Both the position numbers and the translations under genes were made by a program. From a virus, in the IMG/VR virus record IMGVR_UViG_3300042373_001362, positions 1 through 64,000 of that record: DNA of 64,000 nucleotides; one strand, written 5' to 3'. The notes below the pieces were generated by a model. The model worked only from the letters and a program-made list of their open reading frames with translations, did no database searches and was not told where the DNA came from. Below, piece after piece: positions 47,293 through 55,536 of this stretch; position 1 is the first letter of the stretch; every line of letters starts with the position of its first letter.

Positions 47293-47630
47293 ACTTGATG
47301 TCTCACATTGGCGTTGAGGGTTCTCATAGCATCAATAGACGTACGAAGTGAAAGTAACTTCTCTCTCTTTGACTTAACCAATGCTTCAGATATTTTGTAA
47401 TCGAAAGAAGATGAGTCAAGCTTGTAGTCAGCCCATGCTTCACGTTCTTTGATTGAGCCTTTTGCAGACAAGTATTCTTTCGCCCAATTAGACTTATGAA
47501 GTGCTTCCTTCTTGGCATTGTCTGTGGCCAAAACCTCAAAAGCTTCTGTCTCTTCTTCAAGCATCTCTATAAGACGAAGAAGCTCGTTTTCGATGTCTAC
47601 CTGGCTAATTGGCTTATTTCTATGTTGCAC
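47289..47630 (-). CDS. Coiled-coil hypothetical protein
   Basis: The 113-aa protein is almost wholly helical and charged (IENELLRLIEMLEEETEAFE, then SALVKSKREKLL-type helices and LRTSIDAMRTLNANVR). I recall similar short proteins near recombination or RuvC genes in actinophages, but I know no function. It overlaps RuvC by 11 bp and the ParB-like gene by four, in a tightly coupled string. Confidence 0.7.
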   Translation of the reverse strand: MQHRNKPISQVDIENELLRLIEMLEEETEAFEVLATDNAKKEALHKSNWAKEYLSAKGSIKEREAWADYKLDSSSFDYKISEALVKSKREKLLSLRTSIDAMRTLNANVRHQV

Positions 47631-48162
47631 TTACGCTCCTCTTATTATCCAGCGGCGACCAATCTATCTTCTCCAGAGAAGATAGTTGCACCGATGTCCA
47701 ATCATATGAACTTTTACCTAAATATGCAAGTCCCATTTGTTCAAGAATCCATGCGTCGCATTCGTCGTCGGCTCCAGCGCCAGAAAAGATAAGACCGGTC
47801 TTTGATGAGATTGCAGAGATAACTTCCGTTTTTCCCGCATTGCCTTTTCCAGTGGCAAATTTAGCCCTGGATGTTGGAGGAACCTCTACATATGCAATTC
47901 CACACTCCCAGAAAGTCATCCTGATACACCCACCAAGCTCTCCAATGCTGTGGGCCTGTGAGTTGCGTGATGCAAACGAGTAGCCCTCAATGATGGCGCA
48001 GTCAATTTTATCGTCAAGACATGTCTGAAGAACGGTCTTATTTATATAAGACAGCCTTTCAGGGCCCTTAGTTTTAGTGGAAATAATCGACGTTTTGCCA
48101 TTTATTGACACTCCGGTGGAGGTCAGTGAAAGGTCTAGTCCTATTAGCTTCAAATCGGGCAC
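47620..48162 (-). CDS. RuvC-like Holliday junction resolvase
   Basis: The 180-aa protein has the RNase H-like fold of RuvC with its acidic residues: Asp10 in GLDLSLTSTG, Glu59 in AIIEGYSF, and Asp133/Asp136 in DDECDAW. A VPPTSRAKFATGKGNAGK segment matches the loop preceding the third motif. Phage enzymes of this type trim branched DNA before packaging. It starts with GTG at 48162 with AGGG nearby and begins the long leftward run of late genes. A hairpin lies only about 20 bp upstream. Confidence 0.88.
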   Translation of the reverse strand: MPDLKLIGLDLSLTSTGVSINGKTSIISTKTKGPERLSYINKTVLQTCLDDKIDCAIIEGYSFASRNSQAHSIGELGGCIRMTFWECGIAYVEVPPTSRAKFATGKGNAGKTEVISAISSKTGLIFSGAGADDECDAWILEQMGLAYLGKSSYDWTSVQLSSLEKIDWSPLDNKRSVSAT

Positions 48163-48530
48163 AAACAGACCCTACTACACAAAAATCGGGCAGGATTTCT
48201 CCTACCCGACTTTTGCCTATAACGGTCACAAATCTTGTGCTGAAACAATTGTACAACAATAACAAACTGAGCTGATACAGCAAACAACCGCTTATCCTGC
48301 AGAGACAAGCGGTTGTAGAGAAATTAAGAAATAAATCTCCGAATTGCCGTGGTTAGGCCACTAGACATTGACCACCGTCCTTTCCTTTCCGACAGCAGGT
48401 TTGTAGGTACCTGGTATCAAGAATACACGCATGAATAATAAACGAACAATAAATAATTGCCGAAATAATGCAAAGAAGAAAAACTTCTGATGCTATTATT
48501 GTTTCATACCCCCTCACTCAAGGAGAAAAT
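48163..48530. promoter_or_regulatory. Divergent control region with hairpins
   Basis: This 368-bp gap separates the long leftward run from a rightward gene. It holds a 10-bp hairpin (48185-48194 with 48199-48208; GAAA loop on the minus strand, short T runs on both sides), the palindrome TTGTACAA (48249-48256), a perfect 9-bp hairpin (CAACCGCTT 48285-48293, AAGCGGTTG 48307-48315) and ACAATAAATA (48446-48455). The first hairpin lies too close to RuvC for a promoter to fit in between, so it may act as an attenuator. No open frame here looks real. Confidence 0.5.
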
Positions 48531-48884
48531 ATGTCAACAGCAGCATTGGCCCCAACAACGGTCACACTCACGATTCCCGGAACCCTTTCGACCTCAAGCC
48601 TTGTTTCCGTAGCTTTGCCTTTCAATGGCAGAATCACTGGAGCATACGTTGCAGTTACTGGTGCACCAGCAGGTTCGGCACTTACTGCAGACCTCAAGGT
48701 TGGCTCAGATGTCGCAGCAGCCTTCTCAATCGCAGCAGGCGGTTTTGTAGACGCAGGAACGCTTACAGCAGCCAACACGGACTTCGTTGCAGGCGACCTT
48801 ATTAGCCTTGATGTTTCAGCAGTTGGTTCTGGTACCGCCGGTTCAAACATGACTGTTGCTTTTACGGTTCAAGAAGGCCGTTAA
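48531..48884 (+). CDS. Small beta-sandwich virion protein (decoration/fibre-like)
   Basis: The 117-aa protein starts at the ATG at 48531, preceded by AAGGAG; an upstream in-frame ATG at 48468 lacks such a site. It is made of Thr/Ser/Ala-rich strands with no charged core (VTLTIPGTLSTSSLVSVALP, FNGRITGAYVAVTGAPAGSA, AGDLISLDVSAVGSGTAGS). This pattern is common in small capsid-decoration or head-fibre proteins made in large amounts. It forms its own transcription unit with a strong terminator, consistent with high expression. Confidence 0.75.
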   Translation: MSTAALAPTTVTLTIPGTLSTSSLVSVALPFNGRITGAYVAVTGAPAGSALTADLKVGSDVAAAFSIAAGGFVDAGTLTAANTDFVAGDLISLDVSAVGSGTAGSNMTVAFTVQEGR

Positions 48885-48910
48885 TTAAAAATTAACCAAA
48901 ATCTGATTAA

Positions 48911-48935
48911 AGCGCTTCTTCGGGGGCGCTTTTTT
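48911..48935 (+). terminator. Strong UUCG-loop terminator
   Basis: AGCGCTTC (48911-48918) pairs with GGGGCGCT (48923-48930) through eight pairs including two G-U wobbles, closed by a TTCG tetraloop and followed by a run of T. It ends the single-gene rightward unit at 48531 and keeps transcription from running against the leftward HNH-terminase genes. Confidence 0.9.
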
Positions 48936-48960
48936 CATGCCCAATATAGAGCCGTAGGGC

Positions 48961-49335
48961 TTATTCGTCGTATGAGTGTTTAGATAGTCCAAGGTCAAAG
49001 GCAAGCTGGGGATAGTTCCCTATCCGTGTATGGCACTGACGGCAGACACACATAAGGTTTGACTCATCAAGAATAGAACCACCCTGTGAGCGTCTCACTA
49101 GTTCATGCACATCAACAGATGGTCTTTGCTGATAAACGGCAAGGCCATCATACTGGGCAAAAACAGGACATGCCTGACACCATGGTCGCTCCTCTAAAAG
49201 CTTTTTTACCAAAGGTCTGCGAAGTTCGTACTTTTCTTCCGTCTTCTTGGAACGCTGATTTATCTTCTTGGAAGAGTTCTTAATCGGAGTTCTTTTTAGC
49301 GGTTTATCTGACCGCTTGAGAGGCTTGCGCTTCAC
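48961..49335 (-). CDS. HNH endonuclease
   Basis: The 124-aa protein has the beta-beta-alpha metal fold of HNH nucleases: Cys53/Cys56 (WCQAC), the Asp75-x-His77 pair (VDVHELVRRSQGG), Asn93, and a second cysteine pair plus His (CVCRQCH, 98-102). The N-terminus is very basic (LKRSDKPLKRTPIKN) and should bind DNA. HNH proteins near terminase often assist packaging in phages; free-standing homing activity is the alternative. It is last in the leftward terminase-recombination run. Confidence 0.88.
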   Translation of the reverse strand: MKRKPLKRSDKPLKRTPIKNSSKKINQRSKKTEEKYELRRPLVKKLLEERPWCQACPVFAQYDGLAVYQQRPSVDVHELVRRSQGGSILDESNLMCVCRQCHTRIGNYPQLAFDLGLSKHSYDE

Positions 49336-49850
49336 TCTGCAGGGAATAGGCTTGACTCATCGATTGAGTCAAAAAGCCATTCATTGTCAAGAACAGCCCA
49401 CAGCGCCCTATCGATTGAAGTCTCTTCAAGGTCGAATTCTCGCAAGAGGGTCCGATGCTTGATAATTGCCTTTTTGAGAGTTTCCATCTCTTGCCAACCG
49501 TTTGACTCAGGGGCCTCTCCAGTATCAATCATTGCTGAGATTTCGTCAAGTCTCTTGTTTACATGAAACCTAAACCTAAGAATCTTCTTCTTGCGTCCTT
49601 CGTATGCACGAGAAGCCTCTTGGGCAAGAATCTTTCCATCTCTGCCCATCCTTTGGAATCGCTCCAGGTCTGCATCGTTGTCCATGTCAATGTCTTCGAT
49701 TTGGTCATCAAGGTTGTCAACCAAAGCCTGCAGATTGTCTCTCCATCTTTCCCAGTTTTCTCTTTCCATTAAGAGGTCTCTCTGGATTGGGGATAGTTTG
49801 TTTTTTACTTCCTCAGCAACCATTTGTGCGAAAGTATTATCGTCAATCAT
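49332..49850 (-). CDS. Hypothetical charged helical protein
   Basis: The 172-aa protein is helical and rich in Glu, Asp, Arg and Lys (WERWRDNLQALVDNLDDQIE, RRKKILRFRFHVNKRLDE-like segments). It overlaps the HNH gene and the Cas4-like gene by four bases each, so it is co-translated with nuclease genes. I do not recognise a family; I recall similar proteins in actinophage recombination modules. Confidence 0.7.
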   Translation of the reverse strand: MIDDNTFAQMVAEEVKNKLSPIQRDLLMERENWERWRDNLQALVDNLDDQIEDIDMDNDADLERFQRMGRDGKILAQEASRAYEGRKKKILRFRFHVNKRLDEISAMIDTGEAPESNGWQEMETLKKAIIKHRTLLREFDLEETSIDRALWAVLDNEWLFDSIDESSLFPAE

Positions 49851-50638
49851 TTCTTACCACCAAACATTGGGCATATCTCTTGGTAACTACACCAGTTACA
49901 CAGTATTGATTTTCTTGCTTCAAATTCACCGGTTCGACAGCATTCGTCGACCTGCTTTTTTGTATCGATTACATGCTCAATCATGTTCTTAGCTTCTCTG
50001 CTGTTTACATGTTTTTTGAGCCTTACGCCATCTTTGAGATAAAGAAGTTCAAGCTCTTTAGCAGTGCCTACTCCCATTTTCTCTAACATGTATGCGTAGA
50101 CATAAAGTTGGAAGAACTTGTCACCCTGATACTGAGGGCGAGGTGTTTTGCCTGTTTTATAGTCGCTCACGATGAGTGATTCTCCGTCTCTAAGGGTTGA
50201 ATATCGGTCGATAAACCCCTTGATTACGACACCCTCAATGTCTCCTACGACTTCAAACTCAAGACCGTCAGGCTCTAGTTCCTGAGGGTTTTCCAATCTC
50301 CATAGGTTCTCAATACAGAACCATGAGCGCCATCTAAAGAGGCGTACTTCTTCTGAGTTCTTTACAGAGGAAGTTGCTTGGTCAACCCAAATCTCTTCCC
50401 ATACTTGCTTTGCAAGAACCTTTGCATTATCAAGCGTTCTGTCTTCCGCAGGAAGTTTATAAAGCTCCTCAAGAACATCGTGAACAAAGTTTCCCATGAC
50501 GGCAGCTTCACCTGAAACATCTGGAATTTTGTCAATTTTGTTATATCTGAACTTAAGTGGACATTGATGAAATGTGCCAATAGAAGATGCAGAAAGATGA
50601 GGAGGAGGTGTTAGCTCACTCTGAGACAAGTGTGCCAC
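49847..50638 (-). CDS. Cas4/RecB-like exonuclease
   Basis: This PD-(D/E)XK nuclease has a first cysteine in SIGTFHQCPLKFRY, His in GNFVHDVLEELY, the catalytic GFIDRY and LIVSDYKTGKT segments, and a terminal cysteine cluster CNWCSYQEIC. The four cysteines suggest an iron-sulfur cluster as in Cas4/AddB-type enzymes. In phages it serves as the 5'-3' exonuclease partner of an annealing protein, here the Rad52-like gene just upstream. The start is uncertain: I use GTG 50638 (263 aa, 23-bp overlap), but a TTG at 50665 is possible and neither has a good ribosome-binding site. Confidence 0.85.
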   Translation of the reverse strand: MAHLSQSELTPPPHLSASSIGTFHQCPLKFRYNKIDKIPDVSGEAAVMGNFVHDVLEELYKLPAEDRTLDNAKVLAKQVWEEIWVDQATSSVKNSEEVRLFRWRSWFCIENLWRLENPQELEPDGLEFEVVGDIEGVVIKGFIDRYSTLRDGESLIVSDYKTGKTPRPQYQGDKFFQLYVYAYMLEKMGVGTAKELELLYLKDGVRLKKHVNSREAKNMIEHVIDTKKQVDECCRTGEFEARKSILCNWCSYQEICPMFGGKK

Positions 50639-51272
50639 CAAACTGAATGCGGACAATCTCTGCAATCAAGTCGTCAAGGTCTTGGTCGGTTGCATTTGAC
50701 TTTGTTGGCTTTGGTCGACCACCTGCATGCTTCTCCCAAAACTCATTGAGTTCTGTCTTTTGTTCAGCGTTGAGCGACTTAGCAAGGCCAGCAAACTGCT
50801 CCCACTTGTCAAGTCGTTCTTGTTCCTGTGGAGAGATGCTCATTGCTTCTTCAACATCCATTGCCTCTTCACTGCGAGCGAGATACAAGCCAACTCCAAG
50901 AGTTTGGGCTGCTTTCTTGAGCGCATCAGAAACCGCACCCTTCATCTCGTCACCGAGGTCAACAATGTCGCCAGTCTTCGTGCGCTTGATTTTTTGACCA
51001 CCAAATCCATCACGAACAATGACGCTTTCTGGACGTGTTGCATCTGTGTGCCACATTAAACGCACATGGGCGACAATGTAGTCAGGGTCAAGAGTGTCAC
51101 GCTCGCACGAAAGAATATTGAATGACCACGCTTCAATTCCAAGAACTTTGTTTAAGCGAGTAATCACTTCACTTACCGGAATGTAGGTAAGAGATGCTCC
51201 ACCTTTCTTGAGGATTTTTTCCATTTCTCGTGGAAATGGTTCGCTTAACTGTTGCATAACTGTGTTGTTCAT
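50616..51272 (-). CDS. Rad52-like single-strand annealing protein
   Basis: The 218-aa protein starts at the ATG at 51272, which overlaps the preceding stop (ATGA) and has AAGGG upstream. The N-terminal 150 residues carry the Rad52/22 family pattern: LTYIPVSEVITRLNKVLGIE, WSFNIL, then EMKGAVSDALKKAAQTLGVG and LYLARS. The C-terminal 60 residues are flexible and end in an acidic patch (DQDLDDLIAEIV), as in other annealases that bind partner proteins. It should anneal single strands for recombination or repair together with the Cas4-like exonuclease. Confidence 0.88.
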   Translation of the reverse strand: MNNTVMQQLSEPFPREMEKILKKGGASLTYIPVSEVITRLNKVLGIEAWSFNILSCERDTLDPDYIVAHVRLMWHTDATRPESVIVRDGFGGQKIKRTKTGDIVDLGDEMKGAVSDALKKAAQTLGVGLYLARSEEAMDVEEAMSISPQEQERLDKWEQFAGLAKSLNAEQKTELNEFWEKHAGGRPKPTKSNATDQDLDDLIAEIVRIQFGGTLVSE

Positions 51273-51766
51273 TCTGTGTCGCCCTTTCTGACGATGATGC
51301 TTGTTTTTAGTACGCCTGTTTCGCAATACATATCTGGGTTGATACCGATGTTGTTGAGTTCTTTGATTCTCCAGTAAGAAGGAGCGCAGTAAGTCATTAA
51401 CTCCATAGCAATATCCTCTGGAGACTTTACAACCTCGCCCGTGTCCATGTCAACGGACATCTGACCAAGTCGGTCAACTACCGCTTTGGCAAGGTCTTTA
51501 TGTTGCCAAGCTTTTCGTTCGTATGAAGACTTCTTTTCAATGATTGCGTTTCCAGGAAGTGGAACAGCAGACTCTTTGTCCATCATTTCTCCAAAACGAT
51601 TCGCAACAGAGTCATAAACAAGAGACATGTCTCGTTTGGCTAGATTCATCTGAAGAAGCATGTTTCCCGCTTCTTCAAGAGTTGCTCCATTGTTCATGGC
51701 TTCAAGAACTTCTGCTTCGAGTTGAACCATGAGGTAGCGAATCTCAACAATTTTTTCTATGGTCAT
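51269..51766 (-). CDS. Hypothetical protein of the recombination module
   Basis: The 165-aa protein has a helical N-terminal half (IRYLMVQLEAEVLEAMNNGA, LEEAGNMLLQMNLAKRDMSL) and a mixed C-terminal half (MELMTYCAPSYWRIKELNNI). It is coupled to the annealase gene by a four-base overlap. I recall its type beside recombination genes in actinophages, but no function is known to me. Confidence 0.72.
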   Translation of the reverse strand: MTIEKIVEIRYLMVQLEAEVLEAMNNGATLEEAGNMLLQMNLAKRDMSLVYDSVANRFGEMMDKESAVPLPGNAIIEKKSSYERKAWQHKDLAKAVVDRLGQMSVDMDTGEVVKSPEDIAMELMTYCAPSYWRIKELNNIGINPDMYCETGVLKTSIIVRKGDTE

Positions 51767-51801
51767 TAGTACCGTCCTAGTTAGTAGCTGGTCTCCCAGT
51801 G

Positions 51802-53118
51802 CTAGATAACGATAGCAATCCTTCTTCTTTGTTGCAACCCGAGTCCGGCCAAATGTGTAAAAGCCCCAACAGCAGAGTCCACTTGGTCGTCATGGTCGCA
51901 TGCTTCAGGGAAAGAAGAAAGTTCATCAAGCCATTGAGTCAGCCATGGACCCCTAACTACCCTTACGTTTCCATTTGCTACTGCTGCGGCAAATGGTCTA
52001 GCCCTAGTGACCTTGTCTCCGGTTGCCCTAACTCCAGAAAAGTTATAACCGGGAAGAACGTATCTGGCGTACTGGTCGACAAGCGCTTTACCGCTTGAGC
52101 CGGGCTCCATTTCCATAAGAATCGGGGTATCTAGACCGTCTTCGTATGCTGTTTGAGATATTAATTGCTCGACTTTTTCCCCACGAACCCTGACTCTCTT
52201 GACGTCCATGATGTAGGCAATGCCTTGGTCAAACATCATCAAGGTTCCAACCGTGTAGTCAGGGTCAGGGTTGTTTGAACTTGGTTCGGTTGCTGCAAGG
52301 TCCCAAAACCTAACAACTCTTGCTGTGTTGGATATTGTTGGAACTTCAGACTGGTCAATAATAATTACCGACTCTCGTTCAAAGAGGCTTCCGAGAGTCG
52401 TGCTCCACCAGTCACCTTCTTCAAGTCGTCTACGCTCGATTGGGTCAAGGGCTTGCAGAGCCTGACGATACGAATCAGCGTCAATTCCGGGGTTGTCCGT
52501 AAGTTTTGAAGGTACGAATATTCTTCCTTCAGACAATCCCTCAACAATGAATCTCTGCCTTACCCAGTTGGGCGCAGGGTTAGATGCGCAACGCATTCTG
52601 AGGGGGACTTCCGATAGAGGGCCAGAGTTGGGTCGACGCAAGCGGGAGAACATGTAGCGATAGTCGGATTCCCGGATTTCGGTGACTTCGTCCATTCCGA
52701 TGAACTGGAATTCAGAACCTTTGTAGCGAAGATAGTCGGACTGGTTGTTTAGATATCCAAACGAGATTCTTGCCCCCGAAGGGAAGGTAGCCACGAAGCT
52801 GTTGTTGTTCCAGTGGACATCGTCATAGTTGGACATCCACGACTTAAAGCGGTCCATGAGCGCTCCAGGGAGCGACAAGTCTGCGAATGTTCTACGAAAA
52901 AGAATTGCAGAATAGTTGGGAATATCTACAAACTGAAGGGCGGACATTAGAAGCGCAGAAGACTTACCACCGCCAGCAGCACCCCCAAAAAGGGCCTCAA
53001 TGCCGTTAGTTCTTAAAAACACCTTTTGAGGCAAAGACGGCTCTTCTGGGCAGTAATCGGACATCTTTGGTTGGAGATACTCAAGAACTTGTTCCCAGTT
53101 CGTAGGTTGTTCTGACAT
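51802..53118 (-). CDS. terL: Terminase large subunit
   Basis: The 438-aa packaging motor has the Walker A motif GGAAGGGKS (45-53), Walker B IGMDEV (140-145) with Glu144 as the likely catalytic base, and a C-terminal RNase H-like nuclease with Asp273 (RFWDLAAT), Glu336/338 (MEMEPG) and the DHDDQVDS cluster (408-415). It cuts concatemers and pumps DNA through the portal. GGAGA precedes the ATG. It is transcribed away from the portal gene, which is uncommon, and no small terminase subunit was recognised in the window. Confidence 0.95.
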   Translation of the reverse strand: MSEQPTNWEQVLEYLQPKMSDYCPEEPSLPQKVFLRTNGIEALFGGAAGGGKSSALLMSALQFVDIPNYSAILFRRTFADLSLPGALMDRFKSWMSNYDDVHWNNNSFVATFPSGARISFGYLNNQSDYLRYKGSEFQFIGMDEVTEIRESDYRYMFSRLRRPNSGPLSEVPLRMRCASNPAPNWVRQRFIVEGLSEGRIFVPSKLTDNPGIDADSYRQALQALDPIERRRLEEGDWWSTTLGSLFERESVIIIDQSEVPTISNTARVVRFWDLAATEPSSNNPDPDYTVGTLMMFDQGIAYIMDVKRVRVRGEKVEQLISQTAYEDGLDTPILMEMEPGSSGKALVDQYARYVLPGYNFSGVRATGDKVTRARPFAAAVANGNVRVVRGPWLTQWLDELSSFPEACDHDDQVDSAVGAFTHLAGLGLQQRRRIAIVI

Positions 53119-53174
53119 ATATATCTCCGGGTTGTTTAGTCTGATGATACTCCAATGCGCTAGGCTGTGAGCAT

Positions 53175-53354
53175 ATGCAAAAGTTATGGCTACGAGTTAA
53201 AATCAGACTGAACAGGTCTTTGTTCGCTTATTTTTTCATGGTTTCATTTATAATACTATCTAGTATTGGTGCAGCGCTTATATACCCCCCAGCTGGTTTG
53301 CTGGTTGGAGGGGCTACATGTGGCTTCTTCGGATTTTTGTTAGGTCGTGAGTAA
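53175..53354 (+). CDS. 59-aa membrane protein before portal
   Basis: This small gene starts at ATG 53175 and ends six bases before the portal ATG. The product has two hydrophobic helices, FAYFFMVSFIILSSIGAALI and a Gly-rich AGLLVGGATCGFFGFLLG, and ends in RE. Its size, coupling to the portal gene and glycine-zipper-like second helix support a real gene. No Shine-Dalgarno is present, but TAGGCT ends 8 nt upstream, so it may start a leaderless transcript. Function is unknown; similar short membrane proteins occur near portal genes in other phages. Confidence 0.7.
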   Translation: MQKLWLRVKIRLNRSLFAYFFMVSFIILSSIGAALIYPPAGLLVGGATCGFFGFLLGRE

Positions 53355-53359
53355 AAAAT

Positions 53360-55438
53360 ATGGCATGGAACGCTTCAACGAACAAGTCGCTGAATAATCA
53401 AGCACAAAAAGACATTGGACCTGGAGCACCAGTAGCCCAAAATCCTGGCTATGCAGGCAAGCCGTACAGGGACTCCTGGGATATTGAGCGTGCCTATAGA
53501 GAAGGCATGCAGAAGGTTACATGGGTGTCTAGGTGTATCGATGCCATTGCTGGAAACCAGGCAAGACTGCCGATAATACTCAGAAAAGACAACTCACCTA
53601 ATGGTGAAATTCTTTCAATCAGAGAGTCAAAAAAGACAAATCTTCTTAATATTCTAAACTCAAAGTCTAATGTTGGAGAAAACTCCTACATTTTTAGGTA
53701 CAGGCTTTCTGCTCAGCTGATGCTTGGTACTAGGGGTGCTTTTATTGAAAAAGTAAGAGGACGAGACGGCGGAATAATTGGCCTCAACCTATTACCTCCT
53801 CAGTCAACCTCCCCAATACCAGACCCTAAAAAGTTTGTTTCTGGCTACGAAGTTCAAATGCCCACAGGAAACAAGGTCTACCTGAAGCCAGAAGACGTTT
53901 GCTGGGTGAGAAGACCTCACCCAATCGACCCATACTTGTCACTGACCCCATTGGAGGCCTGTGGCGTTGCGATTGAAATAGAAAACCTGGCAAAGCTTTA
54001 CAACAGAAACTACCTATTAAACGACGGTAGACCGGGTGGTTTGCTTGTTCTTCGTGGAGAAATCGACGACGACGACAAAGAAGAATTGAGAAGCCGTTTC
54101 CGTGGAAACCTTTCACGCGCTGGATATACCTCTGTAATCGCTTCCGACGACGGTGTTGACTATGTTGACACTTCAGCAAACCCAAGAGACGCTGCGTACA
54201 TACAGATGCGGCAAATAACAAAGGAGGAAATCCTTGCTTCATTTGGTGTTCCAGAGTCGGTTATCGGTAATGCTGCTGGTAGAACTTTTAGCAACGCTTC
54301 GGAAGAAATTCGTGTCTTTTGGATGGAGACGATGCTTCCCCATTTGGAGATTCTTTCACGGGCTCTAGATGAACTAGATGAAGACAACTATGTTGACTTC
54401 AATGTTGACCAAGTGCCCATTTTGATGCTTTACGAGCAGGAGCGCCACCGCTACTTGATGGACGAATTCAACGCAGGTCTTATCAGCAATAACGAGTACA
54501 GAATAGGCTCAGGTCGCAAAGAAACAGAAAGCGACCTTGCTGACTCGCTCTTGGCTAATCCAAACCTTATTCCTATTGCAAATACGAAGAAGAAGATGGA
54601 AGAGCCTTCTCAAGCTCAGGTTCCAGGTGCACCAGGACAGCCTGGAATGCCCGGAATGCCCCCTGGGGCACCCGGAATGCCCCCAATGCCCGGAATGCCT
54701 CCAGCACCAGGACAACAGCCACCGCTCGACCCAAATACGATGGCTGGGGCAATGGCAGAAGTATCTGGAGCACAGCCAGGCGGAGAACTGGCGCAATCAC
54801 CAATTCCAGGAATGCCTCCAGGAATGATGACCGGAGCAGAGCCAGTACCTCCAGGTGCTACTTCTGCTGAGTCGCCAACCATAATGACAAAAGATGCTCT
54901 TGAAGCGATTTCCCAAAAGCAAGAAATCGAAAGATGGGAAGAGATACTTGTCAGAAGCATGGAAAGAGTCATGGAAAGACAGCAGCGTGTTGTTCTTGAG
55001 AAGTCAAGTGGAGCAAAAGCAAAGAAGGCTTTGTTTGCTGGAACCCTAGATATCCCATCCGTGCTTCACTCGGAGACATGGGACAGACAATTTGATGAAG
55101 ACATTAGGCCAGTAATTACAGCCATCGTCAAAGAGTCGTTGAAAGCATCTACATCAATCGAGAAAAAGTCCGCGAAAAGTTGGGAAGTAGAGTCTGACAT
55201 CATTGCTCAAGTCGATTCTCAAATGTTACGAATCAAGAGCTTGAACCAGGATTTGACAGAGGAAATTACTTCCCTCATGTTGTCTTCTCTGAATGTTTCT
55301 GACGAAGACCAGCGAGCTGGCGCTTTTAGGTCAAACATCGTGTCTTTGTATACAAATGTGTTGGCAAAACGGCTTCCGGAGATAGCTAGCGAGGAATCTA
55401 GGCGTGCCTGGACTTACGGAAAATTCATCGCTAGATAG
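53360..55438 (+). CDS. Portal protein with long C-terminal extension
   Basis: The 692-aa protein has the HK97-type portal core in residues 1-410: VTWVSRCIDAIAGNQARLPI, then PEDVCWVRRPHPIDPYLSLT, a YNRNYLLNDGRPGGLLVLRG clip-like region and the EILASFGVPESVIGNAAGRT segment. Residues about 415-510 are a Pro/Gly/Met-rich linker with repeats of the PGMPGMPP type. The last 180 residues form a charged helical domain, making the protein longer than usual. Twelve subunits form the DNA channel in the capsid. The extension may reach inside the head and contact internal proteins; the next gene's product has the same kind of linker. Confidence 0.93.
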   Translation: MAWNASTNKSLNNQAQKDIGPGAPVAQNPGYAGKPYRDSWDIERAYREGMQKVTWVSRCIDAIAGNQARLPIILRKDNSPNGEILSIRESKKTNLLNILNSKSNVGENSYIFRYRLSAQLMLGTRGAFIEKVRGRDGGIIGLNLLPPQSTSPIPDPKKFVSGYEVQMPTGNKVYLKPEDVCWVRRPHPIDPYLSLTPLEACGVAIEIENLAKLYNRNYLLNDGRPGGLLVLRGEIDDDDKEELRSRFRGNLSRAGYTSVIASDDGVDYVDTSANPRDAAYIQMRQITKEEILASFGVPESVIGNAAGRTFSNASEEIRVFWMETMLPHLEILSRALDELDEDNYVDFNVDQVPILMLYEQERHRYLMDEFNAGLISNNEYRIGSGRKETESDLADSLLANPNLIPIANTKKKMEEPSQAQVPGAPGQPGMPGMPPGAPGMPPMPGMPPAPGQQPPLDPNTMAGAMAEVSGAQPGGELAQSPIPGMPPGMMTGAEPVPPGATSAESPTIMTKDALEAISQKQEIERWEEILVRSMERVMERQQRVVLEKSSGAKAKKALFAGTLDIPSVLHSETWDRQFDEDIRPVITAIVKESLKASTSIEKKSAKSWEVESDIIAQVDSQMLRIKSLNQDLTEEITSLMLSSLNVSDEDQRAGAFRSNIVSLYTNVLAKRLPEIASEESRRAWTYGKFIAR

Positions 55439-55536
55439 TTTTAGTATTTAGTTTTAGTAAACGACGCTAAAAACCTGAATACTTGCGGTTTCCATTGGTA
55501 TTTTCGTTTATTATCGAAGAAGACACAAGGAGTCAC

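Noticed and set aside
48074-48283. Leftward 69-aa frame across the RuvC start
   Set aside because: It overlaps the RuvC coding start in another frame and runs through the hairpin; no protein-like pattern.
49847-50638. Cas4-like protein as a sign of a CRISPR system
   Set aside because: No cas1/cas2 or repeat array is present; phage Cas4-like nucleases commonly work with annealing proteins, as here.
50639-50665. N-terminal extension of the Cas4-like protein from TTG 50665
   Set aside because: It deepens the overlap with the annealase gene and has no clear ribosome-binding site; it cannot be excluded.
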